A DNA stretch of 64,000 nucleotides, from the NCBI GenBank assembly GCA_934476075.1, contig CAKSNH010000014.1:1-64000 (forward strand), read 5' to 3'. The DNA is from an uncultured Clostridia bacterium. Its GTDB lineage: Bacteria > Bacillota > Clostridia > UBA1381. Positions within the stretch are counted from its first letter, which is position 1, and the number at the start of each line of letters is the position of its first letter. The notes under the pieces are model-generated. The model had not been told where the DNA came from, searched no databases, and worked only from the letters and a program-made list of their open reading frames with translations. A program made the translations under genes and the position numbers. This document shows, one piece after another, positions 50,999 to 59,632 of this stretch.

Positions 50999-51865
50999 CT
51001 ATAACTGACAGCGTTCGTATGCTTTTTGCATATACAAAGCGTCCTCGGTTTGAGTGCCGGCGGACTCGCAGATAAACGTAGGTGTTAAGTTCTTTTTGCA
51101 AATCAATTCCGCAAGCGGTTCAAAGAACGGACCAAACTCTTTGTCCTCAAAAGTAAGATGACGTTTTTCGCCGCCTTTTGTGTATTCGATATGGCTGAAA
51201 TGGCTGTGAAATACTTTTGTGCGGTCAATACCGATTTCATTAATCATCGTATCTATAATTTCCTCATACGCCTCTTTGGAATTTACACCGCCTAATGTGC
51301 GTGCATTTAAGTGCCCAAAATCAATGGTAGGCAAAAATCGGTCATCAAGCTTGCAAAGTTCCATGACTTCCTGTAAATTGCCCAGCTGATTGATTTTACC
51401 CATAGTTTCAATGCAGAAATGTATATCCGAAAAACCGCACTCGTCCGCCTCTTTCTGAGCCATAGGCAGAGTTATTTTAGCAAGTGCAAGAGCCTCCTCA
51501 CGAGTCATTTTCCCCAACGCACCGCTATGGATAACTATTCTGTCCGCACCCATAAATTTTGCGGCTTTCAGGCTTTGCATAATATAATCAATGCTTTTAA
51601 CCCTCTTTTCTTCCTCAGGCGTTGCAAGATTTATAAAATACGGTGTATGCAGACTTAATGCAATATTATGTTTTGCGGCACTGTCACCGATTTTCTTTGC
51701 GGTAGCCTCACCCACACGCACACCGTTGCCGCATTGATATTCATATGCGGTAAGCCCCTGCGACGACAAAAATTCGGGCATTTGTTCCGATGCTTTAAAT
51801 CCTGCCGCATAAAAACTTTCTCCGTTACCGGCAGGTCCGAAAAGCGGTTTTAAATTACGTTCCAT
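50999..51865 (-). CDS. Endonuclease IV-like TIM-barrel protein
   Basis: 288 residues of the AP endonuclease 2/xylose isomerase-like barrel. Features resembling endonuclease IV (Nfo) are LSLHTPYFINLA (His) near residue 70, RIVIHSGALGKM (His) near 108, FCIETMGK (Glu) near 148, PTIDFGHLNAR (Asp, His) near 180, VFHSHFSHIEYTKGG near 218 and FICESAG (Glu) near 268. These supply the zinc ligands for cutting at abasic sites. It is somewhat divergent, so a sugar-phosphate isomerase-like role cannot be excluded. It is the last gene after aroK, one base away. Confidence 0.8.
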   Translation of the reverse strand: MERNLKPLFGPAGNGESFYAAGFKASEQMPEFLSSQGLTAYEYQCGNGVRVGEATAKKIGDSAAKHNIALSLHTPYFINLATPEEEKRVKSIDYIMQSLKAAKFMGADRIVIHSGALGKMTREEALALAKITLPMAQKEADECGFSDIHFCIETMGKINQLGNLQEVMELCKLDDRFLPTIDFGHLNARTLGGVNSKEAYEEIIDTMINEIGIDRTKVFHSHFSHIEYTKGGEKRHLTFEDKEFGPFFEPLAELICKKNLTPTFICESAGTQTEDALYMQKAYERCQL

Positions 51866-52378
51866 TTAATTTTCCTCCTTGTGCAATTCATATATAGTTT
51901 TTGCAACATCATATGGAGTATACTCTTTTTTGATAACAATTTTGTGGTCACAATTTGCATAGAAAGGCAGTCTTTTTTCAAAGCGCTCTTTTATCTCGTC
52001 AATATTTTGACCTTTCATAAGAGGACGTGTTTTAGCCGCCTCGGCTACACGCTCCGCAATCAAAGAAAAATCGGGTGCAAGATTATATATAACGCCTGTT
52101 TTGCGTAAAATGTCAATATTTTCACTTCTTAATACAGCACCTCCGCCTGTTGCGATAACCGCATTTTGATATTGTGCTGCTTTGCGGACAGCATTTGTTT
52201 CAACATCTCTGAAATATGCCTCTCCGTTGACGGCAAAAATAGTGTTTATATCTCGCTTTTCCATATCAACAACAATCTCGTCGGTATCAACATATTTAAG
52301 CCCGTAAACCTCTGCAATAGCTTTGCTTATCATTGTTTTTCCCGATGCCATAAATCCTGTCAAAACAATATTTTTCAT
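51866..52378 (-). CDS. aroK: Shikimate kinase
   Basis: 170 residues. Walker A TGFMASGKTMISK lies at residues 7-19, DTDEIV near 32, FRDVE near 57, ATGGGAV near 76 and the lid Arg in KTRPLM near 116. It phosphorylates shikimate. Its start overlaps the aroE stop by four bases. Confidence 0.95.
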   Translation of the reverse strand: MKNIVLTGFMASGKTMISKAIAEVYGLKYVDTDEIVVDMEKRDINTIFAVNGEAYFRDVETNAVRKAAQYQNAVIATGGGAVLRSENIDILRKTGVIYNLAPDFSLIAERVAEAAKTRPLMKGQNIDEIKERFEKRLPFYANCDHKIVIKKEYTPYDVAKTIYELHKEEN

Positions 52379-53214
52379 CTGCCGAATACCTCTTTTGCAA
52401 CTTTGTCATACATATCATCAGGCAATTTAACCCCGGTAAAATGTTCATATGCAATCAATCCCTGATAAATAAGCATACCCAATCCATTCATTATTTTTGC
52501 TCCGTTTTGTTCGGCACGCTGTAAAAACAATGTTTTCTCAGGGTTGTAAATCATATCCGCAGCAGCTGTATTTTCATCAATGAACGACATATCTTCAATC
52601 GGGCATTTGTCAAGCTGCGGAGCCATTCCGGCAGATGTAGTATTGATTACAACATCATAATGATTAAGCGTTTTTTCGGTTTGGATTGTAAAGCCGATAA
52701 CATCTTTAACATATTCGGCAAGGGCAACCGCTTTTTCTTTTGTACGGTTTACAACAGTAACACTCTTTGCACCTTCCATAGCCAAAAGCATGGCTACCGG
52801 TCTTGATGCACCGCCCGCACCTAAAATAAGAATATCCTTATCCTTTACCGTGATGCCGTTGTGCAAAAGCGAATGATAAAATCCGTGAGCATCGGTGTTG
52901 TAACCGTAAAGTTTTCCGTCACGATTTACCACGGTATTGACCGAATTAAATTTTTGTGCCTCGTCCGATATAACATCAAGATACTGCATTACCGCATTTT
53001 TATGCGGAGCAGTGATATTCAAACCGGCAATATTCATTGCACGCACACCTTTTATTGCATCTTCAAGATTTTGCGGTTCAACTTCAAGTGCGGTATATAT
53101 GTAATTTAGCCCCATTTGCTCGGATATAAACGTGTGCATTTGAGGCGAAAAGCTGTGCTCCACCGGATAACCCAATATTGCAAGCTGTTTTGTATGTCCG
53201 TTAATATTAATCAT
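52375..53214 (-). CDS. aroE: Shikimate dehydrogenase
   Basis: 279 residues. The substrate-binding GYPVEHSFSPQMH is near residue 15, NITAPHK (catalytic Lys) near 65, GYNTDAHGF near 98, and the NADP-binding LGAGGASRPVAMLL near 126. NTTSAGMAPQ near 190 and the C-terminal QGLIAYEHFTG follow. It reduces 3-dehydroshikimate. In the nudix-yqeG-aroE-aroK operon, four bases after yqeG. Confidence 0.95.
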   Translation of the reverse strand: MININGHTKQLAILGYPVEHSFSPQMHTFISEQMGLNYIYTALEVEPQNLEDAIKGVRAMNIAGLNITAPHKNAVMQYLDVISDEAQKFNSVNTVVNRDGKLYGYNTDAHGFYHSLLHNGITVKDKDILILGAGGASRPVAMLLAMEGAKSVTVVNRTKEKAVALAEYVKDVIGFTIQTEKTLNHYDVVINTTSAGMAPQLDKCPIEDMSFIDENTAAADMIYNPEKTLFLQRAEQNGAKIMNGLGMLIYQGLIAYEHFTGVKLPDDMYDKVAKEVFGR

Positions 53215-53217
53215 TAT

Positions 53218-53715
53218 TTATCTCCTGTTATCTAATTTTCTCAATATTTTCTTTTCAAGATTTCGTTTAAATTTAAAGAAAAGATTTTCCTTGTTTTCAA
53301 TAGGTTCAACCAAAATAGTTGTCATTTTCATGCGGTTTCCGCACCATACGTCCGTAAAAAGCTGGTCACCGATAATAGCTGAATTTGAAGGCAGAGCATG
53401 AATAGTATCCAATGCCTGACGCAGCCGTCTTGTCAGCGGTTTTGCCGCACGATGACGTGTATGAAGTTTTAAATCACTGTTAAATGTTTCAACACGGCGT
53501 CTGTTATTGTTTGAAACCAAGCATACATTAATACCTTCCTCACGCAGATTATTTATAAACCTCACCGCTGTATCGGTAGGCTTTGCGACTGTATATGGCA
53601 CAAGAGTATTGTCTATATCCAAAATGACATTCTTTATATGATGTTTTTTGAAAAAATCGATTTTTATATCAGCAATAGAATTAAATCTGTACTGCGGATA
53701 AAATTTTTCTAACAT
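53218..53715 (-). CDS. yqeG: YqeG-family HAD phosphatase
   Basis: 165 residues, HAD class IIIA. LDIDNTLVPY (nucleophile Asp) is near residue 36, VSNNNRRRVETF near 68, AAKPLTRRLRQAL (Lys) near 94 and IGDQLFTDVWCGNRM near 115. In Firmicutes yqeG usually lies beside aroE or yqeH. The physiological substrate is not established, although a phosphatidylglycerophosphate phosphatase role is known for eukaryotic relatives. Confidence 0.9.
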   Translation of the reverse strand: MLEKFYPQYRFNSIADIKIDFFKKHHIKNVILDIDNTLVPYTVAKPTDTAVRFINNLREEGINVCLVSNNNRRRVETFNSDLKLHTRHRAAKPLTRRLRQALDTIHALPSNSAIIGDQLFTDVWCGNRMKMTTILVEPIENKENLFFKFKRNLEKKILRKLDNRR

Positions 53716-53731
53716 AATTATACTCCGTTTT

Positions 53732-54265
53732 CTATCCTAAAATATTTTTTGCTTTCAAAATAGCGATTGCCGTTTTTGCATCGTTTATCTTATTTTCCAT
53801 AACCATTTTCACAAGCTCGTCAAGAGGCATTGTGTGGACGTCCAAAAACTCGTCTTCATCAAGATGCTGATGAGTTTTCACAAGGTCTGTGGCAAGATAT
53901 ATATGTATTTTTTCAAGACAATATCCTGGTGTAGGATAATAGATACCGAGCGGAACATAATTTTTTGCGGTATAGCCTGTTTCTTCTTCCAATTCACGTT
54001 TTCCGCACTCCAAAGCGTCCTCGCCATAGTTAAGTTTGCCTGCCGGAATTTCAAGGACAATTTCTTCAAACGGCTTGCGGAATTGTGTAACCATAAGCAC
54101 ATTTTTATTGTCATCAACAGCAATAATTCCGACACCGCCCGGATGCTCGACAAGCTCACGCGTTGATGTATTGCCGTTAGGCAATGTAACGGTATCAACT
54201 TTTAAATTTATAATTCTTCCCTCAAAAATACGTTCTGTGGAAATAGTTTTTTCTGTAAAATCCAT
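53732..54265 (-). CDS. Nudix hydrolase, ADP-ribose pyrophosphatase type
   Basis: About 177 residues. The Nudix box GKLNYGEDALECGKRELEEETGY lies near residues 78-100, with the key G....GE...A..REL.EETG pattern. VMVTQFRKPFEE...EIPAG upstream and a conserved tail are typical of ADP-ribose pyrophosphatases (NudF). The start at 54265 is preceded by AAAGATG. The 6-codon longer reading begins TTG. First gene of the operon to endonuclease IV-like. Confidence 0.9.
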   Translation of the reverse strand: MDFTEKTISTERIFEGRIINLKVDTVTLPNGNTSTRELVEHPGGVGIIAVDDNKNVLMVTQFRKPFEEIVLEIPAGKLNYGEDALECGKRELEEETGYTAKNYVPLGIYYPTPGYCLEKIHIYLATDLVKTHQHLDEDEFLDVHTMPLDELVKMVMENKINDAKTAIAILKAKNILG

Positions 54266-54302
54266 TTTAATCACATCTTTCAATTAAATTATACTTGGTT
54301 TT

Positions 54303-54331
54303 ATTATACACTATATTTAAAAATCATACAA
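54303..54331 (-). promoter_or_regulatory. Sigma-A promoter of the nudix-aro operon
   Basis: TTGTAT (54326-54331) and TATAAT (54303-54308), 17-base spacer, minus strand, about 38 bases before the nudix start. Confidence 0.75.
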
Positions 54332-54443
54332 GTATTTTTGTATTGATTTAAAAATGTTAAACACAAATAAAATTTTTTGACCGATTGTGTAACATATCAT
54401 TGACAAACCTACAAAACACTTTCTTACAAATAAAATTTTAATA

Positions 54444-54472
54444 TTGATTTCCTACTATTCCTATGGTATAAT
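54444..54472 (+). promoter_or_regulatory. Promoter of the IscR/CymR-like regulator with possible operator
   Basis: TTGATT (54444-54449) and TATAAT (54467-54472) with a 17-base spacer. The spacer reads TCCTACTATTCCTATGG and shares ATTTCCTA with a site after the sulfhydrylase promoter, so it may be the regulator's own binding site. Confidence 0.75.
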
Positions 54473-54507
54473 ATTAATTAAAATAATTTATACGGAGGAA
54501 ATGTAAA

Positions 54508-54945
54508 ATGAAAATTTCTACAAAAGGAAGATACGCTTTAAGATTAATGATTGATGTAGCTCAGCATGACGAAAACGGAAATGTTTCAATAAAAGATATA
54601 TCTGCACGCCAAGAAATTTCTATTAAATATCTTGAACAAATTGTAAGTACACTATGTAAAATAGGTTATCTGAAAAGCACACGAGGAGCACAGGGCGGTT
54701 ATCGTCTTACCAAAAATCCCGCAGAATATACTATCGGCGATATTTTGCGTGTAACCGAAGGTCCGCTTAGCCCTATCGCTTGTCTTGATGATGAACCAAA
54801 CCAATGTCCACGCTGTGAAGAATGTGTAACTTTGGACTTTTGGAAAGGTCTTTATAAGGTAATAAACGAATATGTAGACAGTGTTACATTGGCTGATTTG
54901 CTTGAATCTATACAGGATAAAGGTGCTTACGAATTTTATATTTAA
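54508..54945 (+). CDS. Rrf2-family regulator, IscR/CymR-like
   Basis: 145 residues. The helix-turn-helix runs from STKGRYALRLMIDVA to SIKYLEQIVSTLCKIGYLKSTRGAQGGYRL (residues 4-72). Unlike CymR, which lacks a cluster site, it has four cysteines in ACLDDEPNQCPRCEECVTL (about residues 91-109), so it may carry an Fe-S cluster like IscR. In Clostridia this type usually precedes iscS-iscU; here the next gene is an O-acetylhomoserine sulfhydrylase, pointing to control of sulfur amino-acid synthesis. GGAGG lies nine bases before the ATG. Confidence 0.9.
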   Translation: MKISTKGRYALRLMIDVAQHDENGNVSIKDISARQEISIKYLEQIVSTLCKIGYLKSTRGAQGGYRLTKNPAEYTIGDILRVTEGPLSPIACLDDEPNQCPRCEECVTLDFWKGLYKVINEYVDSVTLADLLESIQDKGAYEFYI

Positions 54946-54963
54946 AAAATTTTTAATTTTTTC

Positions 54964-55014
54964 TTGACAAGAATATTTTTTAATGCTATAATCATATTAA
55001 TCCGATAGGAAATA
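54964..55014 (+). promoter_or_regulatory. Promoter and possible operator of the sulfhydrylase gene
   Basis: TTGACA (54964-54969) and TATAAT (54987-54992) with a 17-base spacer. Immediately downstream, CCGATAGGAAATA (55002-55014) contains the reverse complement of the ATTTCCTA found in the regulator's own promoter. Confidence 0.75.
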
Positions 55015-55046
55015 AGTAAATACTATGATATGAGAGGTTGATTAAA

Positions 55047-55097
55047 ATGATAACTTCTAAATCTTATTCTATACAAAACGAACGAATGTGTTTTTAA
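55047..55097 (+). CDS. Short leader ORF ending Met-Cys-Phe before the sulfhydrylase gene
   Basis: A 16-codon ORF encoding MITSKSYSIQNERMCF, with AGAGGTTG about nine bases before its ATG, lies in the leader between the promoter and the sulfhydrylase ATG. The Met-Cys pair next to the stop, ahead of a gene making homocysteine, suggests a regulatory peptide sensing Met or Cys supply. After its stop, ATTTCATTG can pair with CAAGTGAAAT close to the downstream ribosome site. No family is recognised; it could also be chance. Confidence 0.45.
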   Translation: MITSKSYSIQNERMCF

Positions 55098-55155
55098 TTT
55101 CATTGAAAACAATAATTTTAAAATAAACAAGTGAAATAATAAAGGAGAAATTAAA

Positions 55156-56445
55156 ATGAGTAAAAGAGAATGGAAATTTGAAACAAAACAACTACACATA
55201 GGACAAGAAACTGCCGACAGCGTTACAGATTCAAGAGCAGTACCTATTTATCAAACAACATCTTATGTGTTCCATAATTCACAGCACGCAGCAGACCGTT
55301 TCGGTTTGAGAGATGCAGGTAATATCTACGGCAGATTGACAAACCCTACTCAAAGCGTTTTTGAAGAAAGAGTTGCGGCTCTTGAAGGCGGTGTTGCAGC
55401 ATTAGCAGTAGCAAGCGGTGCGGCAGCTGTTACTTACACAATTCAAAACCTTGCCCACGCAGGCGACCATATCGTAGCATCAAAAACAATCTACGGCGGT
55501 ACTTACAACCTACTTGCACATACATTGCCTGAATACGGCATTACAACTACATTTGTTGACCCTGATGTTGAGGGTGCATTTGAAGACGCTATTCAAGAAA
55601 ACACAAAAGCAGTATTTATCGAAACTTTGGGTAACCCAAACAGTAACATTATTGATATAGAAAAAATTGCAAATATTGCACACAGCCACAAGATTCCTCT
55701 TGTAATCGACAGCACATTTGCTACACCTTACCTTGTTCGTCCTATTGAATACGGTGCAGATATTGTTATTCACTCTGCAACCAAATTCATCGGCGGTCAC
55801 GGTACTACTTTGGGCGGTGTCATTGTTGACAGCGGTAAATTCGACTGGGTTGCAAGCGGTAAATTCCCGTCATTGGTAGAGCCAAACCCAAGTTACCACG
55901 GTATCAGCTTTGCAAAAGATGTAGGTGCGGCTGCATTCGTAACAAAAATCAGAGCAATCCTTCTTCGTGACACAGGTGCTACACTTGCTCCAATCAGTGC
56001 ATTCTTGCTATTGCAAGGTTTGGAAACTCTTTCATTGAGAGTGGAACGTCATGCCGAAAATACCAAGAAAGTAATTGAATATCTTGCAAATCATCCGCAA
56101 GTAGAGCACGTTAATCACCCGTCATTGCCGGATAGCCCAAGCCACGAATTATATAAAAAATACTTCCCTAACGGCGGCGGTTCAATCTTCACATTTGAAA
56201 TTAAAGGCGGAGAAAAAGAGGCACAAGCATTCATTGACCATCTTGAAATATTCTCATTGCTTGCAAATGTTGCAGATGCGAAATCACTTGTAATTCACCC
56301 TGCAAGCACAACTCATTCTCAGCTTAACGAACAAGAACTTGCAGAACAGCAAATCAAGCCTAACACAATCCGTTTGTCAATCGGTCTTGAACACATTGAC
56401 GATATTATATACGATTTGGACCAAGCTTTCAATGCCATTAAATAA
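55156..56445 (+). CDS. O-acetylhomoserine sulfhydrylase (homocysteine synthase)
   Basis: 429 residues of the Cys/Met-metabolism PLP family. Key parts are YQTTSYVF near residue 35, YGRLTNPTQ near 60, GGVAALAVASGAAAV near 76, ETLGNPN near 155, DSTFATPYLVRP near 180 and the PLP lysine in SATKFIGGHGTTLGG near 207. The length and insert are those of O-acetylhomoserine/O-acetylserine sulfhydrylases (about 430), not cystathionine synthases (about 380). It makes homocysteine from sulfide. AAAGGAGAAA precedes the ATG. It is probably regulated by the upstream Rrf2 protein and the leader. The strict codon choice suggests high expression. Confidence 0.93.
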   Translation: MSKREWKFETKQLHIGQETADSVTDSRAVPIYQTTSYVFHNSQHAADRFGLRDAGNIYGRLTNPTQSVFEERVAALEGGVAALAVASGAAAVTYTIQNLAHAGDHIVASKTIYGGTYNLLAHTLPEYGITTTFVDPDVEGAFEDAIQENTKAVFIETLGNPNSNIIDIEKIANIAHSHKIPLVIDSTFATPYLVRPIEYGADIVIHSATKFIGGHGTTLGGVIVDSGKFDWVASGKFPSLVEPNPSYHGISFAKDVGAAAFVTKIRAILLRDTGATLAPISAFLLLQGLETLSLRVERHAENTKKVIEYLANHPQVEHVNHPSLPDSPSHELYKKYFPNGGGSIFTFEIKGGEKEAQAFIDHLEIFSLLANVADAKSLVIHPASTTHSQLNEQELAEQQIKPNTIRLSIGLEHIDDIIYDLDQAFNAIK

Positions 56446-56460
56446 TTAACATTAATATAA

Positions 56461-56497
56461 AAAATGTGTTGTCTTAATTCAAAGGCAACACATTTTT
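56461..56497. terminator. Bidirectional terminator between the sulfhydrylase gene and rlmN
   Basis: AAAATGTGTTG/CAACACATTTT forms an 11-base stem with T-runs on both outer sides, between two convergent genes. Confidence 0.85.
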
Positions 56498-56509
56498 ATA
56501 TATAATTTT

Positions 56510-57535
56510 TTAAGAGTCCAACACTTTTTTTCTAAGCTGACCGCATGACGCACTTATGTCACTGCCAAGCTCACGTCTTACTGTTGCATTTATCCCCAAA
56601 TCCTGTAATGATTTTTGAAATCTGCGGATATTCTCGCTTGTACTCTTTACATATTCTCTTTCTTCCACATGATTTACGGGTATCAAATTAACATGGCAAA
56701 GCATACCTTTTAATCTTGACGCAAGTTCCTTTGCATTTTCGTATGAGTCATTCACTCCCCTAATCAAGGAATATTCAAAACTGATACGTCTTGTGGTAAC
56801 CTTAATATAATCACGGCACGCTTTGATCAAAACTTCAACAGGGTATTTATTATTCACCGGCATAATCGAACTTCTTATTTCATTATTAGGTGCGTGCAAT
56901 GACACCGACAATGTAATCGGCAGATTTTCTTCCGCCAATTTATAAATCTTGTCTACAACACCGCTCGTTGACAAAGAAATATGACGGTATCCGATATTGA
57001 TACCATGCTCGTCATTTACATTGTGCAAAAACTTAACGACATTATCAAAATTATCAAGCGGTTCTCCTATACCCATCATAACGATATTGCTAATCCGCTC
57101 GCCAATATCCTTTTGGGCAAAAATTACTTGATTTAGAATTTCTCCGGCAGTCAAGCTGCGGTACAGTCCGCCGATAGTCGACGCACAAAATCTGCAACCC
57201 ATTCGGCAGCCTACCTGTGATGATATACACACCGTTATTCCATGCTTATAACGCATAATAACGCTTTCTATGCAGTTGCCGTCCTCCAATTCAAACAGAT
57301 ATTTAATTGTTCCGTCTATTTTTGAAACATATTTTTCTCTTATTTTCAGCCTGCTCACAAAACTTACCTTCGATAATTTTTCACGGGTCGCCTTTGACAC
57401 ATTTGTCATCTCGTCAAAACTTTCGACACCATTGTGCAGCCATGTAAAAATCTGCTTTGCACGAAACTTTGGTTCGCCCTGTTCCGTCAAAAAATCTTCA
57501 AGCTCCTTAAAACTCAAATCCTTTAAATCTATCAT
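56510..57535 (-). CDS. rlmN: Dual-specificity rRNA/tRNA methyltransferase RlmN
   Basis: 341 residues, radical SAM. The cluster motif CRMGCRFC lies near residues 114-121, MGIGEPLDNFDNV near 153, the accessory-cysteine SCGQLRKK at the C-terminus, and SLHAPNNE near 210. It methylates A2503 of 23S rRNA and A37 of some tRNAs. It follows rsmB by 10 bases. Confidence 0.97.
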   Translation of the reverse strand: MIDLKDLSFKELEDFLTEQGEPKFRAKQIFTWLHNGVESFDEMTNVSKATREKLSKVSFVSRLKIREKYVSKIDGTIKYLFELEDGNCIESVIMRYKHGITVCISSQVGCRMGCRFCASTIGGLYRSLTAGEILNQVIFAQKDIGERISNIVMMGIGEPLDNFDNVVKFLHNVNDEHGINIGYRHISLSTSGVVDKIYKLAEENLPITLSVSLHAPNNEIRSSIMPVNNKYPVEVLIKACRDYIKVTTRRISFEYSLIRGVNDSYENAKELASRLKGMLCHVNLIPVNHVEEREYVKSTSENIRRFQKSLQDLGINATVRRELGSDISASCGQLRKKVLDS

Positions 57536-57545
57536 AAAATTGCAC

Positions 57546-58868
57546 CTATTTCTTTCTTATTTTCGATATAAAAAATCCATCAATTTTATCTGTATTCGGA
57601 TAAAAAGTAATATACCCGTTTTTCGCCGTATCTTTTTTCAATTCGTCGGGCAGCATATCATAAAAATCCACCGTTTCAAAATTGTCATGCTCCGATAAAA
57701 ATTTGTTAAGTACATCTTCATTTTCACACTTGTTTATACTGCAAGTGCTGTATACCAGTTCTCCGCCCTGTTTTAGATATTCCGCCGCATTCTCCAATAT
57801 TTTATACTGTATCTCCTGCGGCACACATTCACTGTTGTATTTTATATCAGGTTTCTTGCGTATAATACCTGTTCCCGAACATGGCACATCTGCCAATACT
57901 CTGTCTGCGGTATTTTTATAATTTTTCATCAATTTTGTACTGTCGGCACAGATACATTCTATAATATCAATACCCAATCTTTCAGCGTTCGCCTTAATCA
58001 GACTGATTTTATGTTCGTGTATATCACATGATATTATTTTTCCTTTATTGTTCATAAGTTCCGCCATGTGCGTACTTTTTCCACCGGGAGCGGCACACAA
58101 ATCCATAACAAACATATTCTCATGCGGTGACAATATATATGCCGTCAGCATAGCGGAAATATCCTGTACACTAAACAGTCCGCCTGTATACAAATCCGAA
58201 TGTGCAACATCAAAACCGCTTGTATACATTGCTTTTTCATAAAGCGGACTTTTTTCAGCGGTTATCCCGTCCTTTTCAAATTCAGCTATCAGACTGTCCG
58301 CATCTGTTTTCAATGTGTTGACACGCACGCATATTTCGGGTTCTTTGTTCATTGCACAAAGCAATTCTCTGCAAAATTCCGTTCCAAAATCGGCAGACCA
58401 TTTTTTCACCAAATCCAACGGGAACGAATACTTTACCGACAGTAATTCATGTTCATCTGTCGGATACTTCAATGTGGTTTTCCCACGAATTACCGAATGT
58501 AAAACTGCATTTACAAATCCTGCCGACGCATGGTGGCCGTATTTTTTAGCCAATTTTACACATTCATTCACCGCCGCCGACTCAGGTATTTTATTCATAA
58601 ACATTAATTGAAAAACACCTAATCTTAAAATTAAAAGGATATAGCCGGATATTTTCTTTAATTTTATACTCGAATATTTTTTAATCACATAATCGAGCGT
58701 AATTTTACGCTTAACCACTCCATACACCAATGCCGTAACCAGCGATTTATCCTGTTTCGATAAATCCCGGTTTCTCGACAACGTATCTTTTAATGCCATA
58801 TTTGAATAAGCATTCTCAAATTCAATCTTGTATAAAGTTATAAGAGCCAATTCTCTGGCATTTGCCAT
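57546..58868 (-). CDS. rsmB: 16S rRNA m5C967 methyltransferase RsmB
   Basis: About 440 residues. An N-terminal NusB-like RNA-binding domain covers about residues 1-135, then the SAM-dependent methyltransferase: DLCAAPGGKSTHMAEL near 255, DVPCSGTGIIRKKPDIK near 325 and STCSINKCEN (catalytic Cys) near 378. A start at 58874 is possible; GGGGGT favours the ATG at 58868. In the def-fmt-rsmB-rlmN order common in Firmicutes. Confidence 0.95.
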   Translation of the reverse strand: MANARELALITLYKIEFENAYSNMALKDTLSRNRDLSKQDKSLVTALVYGVVKRKITLDYVIKKYSSIKLKKISGYILLILRLGVFQLMFMNKIPESAAVNECVKLAKKYGHHASAGFVNAVLHSVIRGKTTLKYPTDEHELLSVKYSFPLDLVKKWSADFGTEFCRELLCAMNKEPEICVRVNTLKTDADSLIAEFEKDGITAEKSPLYEKAMYTSGFDVAHSDLYTGGLFSVQDISAMLTAYILSPHENMFVMDLCAAPGGKSTHMAELMNNKGKIISCDIHEHKISLIKANAERLGIDIIECICADSTKLMKNYKNTADRVLADVPCSGTGIIRKKPDIKYNSECVPQEIQYKILENAAEYLKQGGELVYSTCSINKCENEDVLNKFLSEHDNFETVDFYDMLPDELKKDTAKNGYITFYPNTDKIDGFFISKIRKK

Positions 58869-58890
58869 AACCATACCCCCTTAAATTGCC

Positions 58891-59598
58891 TCAGTCATTT
58901 CTGCGGTTTCTGTTCGCAATCATCAATAATCTTAAAAGCTGCAAAGCTGTCGACGCAACCGCCGCTACATATGTCAATGCAGCCGCCGTCAAAACACGTC
59001 TTGCATATGTCAGTTCTTTTCCGTACAGCATATCGCTTTCATTCAAAATTTTCAATGCTCTGCGGCTTGCGTCAAACTCAACCGGCAATGTCACCAACTG
59101 AAATACCAATACACCGCCGAACAAAATCGCACCCAAAATCGCCAGCTTGTACATTCCCAAAATCAAGCCTATAAAAAACACAGGCATAGACAGCGTAGAA
59201 CCAATATTCACAACAGGAACTATCGCATTTCTAACCTTAATCGGAACATAGCCTATCGAATGTTGTATAGCGTGTCCCGCCTCGTGAGCGGCAACACCGA
59301 TAGCCGCAACAGATGTTGACATATATGTGCTGTCCGAAAGACGCAAAACCCCCGCTCTCGGGTCATAATGGTCGGTCAGATTACCGCTGACACGTTCAAT
59401 TTTAATATTGCGAAGTCCGAAACTGTCAAGAATTTTTCTCGCTGCGTCAAATGCCGTCAATCCTCTTGCATTGCTTACACCGCTGTATTTTTTAAATGTG
59501 GAATTAACTCCGAACGATGCAAACATTGTAAGCAAAAACGCAATAATAACCAAAATATATGTCGGGTCATAATACATACCGTAACGCATTCCATACAT
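58891..59598 (-). CDS. Zinc-dependent membrane peptidase, YugP-like
   Basis: About 235 residues. A first membrane helix (residues about 13-30), then VAAHEAGHAIQHSIGY (HExxH zinc site) near 113, followed by two or three hydrophobic helices and PVEFDASRRAL near 185 with a possible further ligand. The YugP family is widespread in Firmicutes next to fmt and rsmB, but its substrate is unknown. AAAGGAA nine bases before the ATG at 59598 supports that start. Confidence 0.9.
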   Translation of the reverse strand: MYGMRYGMYYDPTYILVIIAFLLTMFASFGVNSTFKKYSGVSNARGLTAFDAARKILDSFGLRNIKIERVSGNLTDHYDPRAGVLRLSDSTYMSTSVAAIGVAAHEAGHAIQHSIGYVPIKVRNAIVPVVNIGSTLSMPVFFIGLILGMYKLAILGAILFGGVLVFQLVTLPVEFDASRRALKILNESDMLYGKELTYARRVLTAAALTYVAAVASTALQLLRLLMIANRNRRND

Positions 59599-59632
59599 AA
59601 TCAATCATTCCTTTCACAAATAACTTGCAAAA

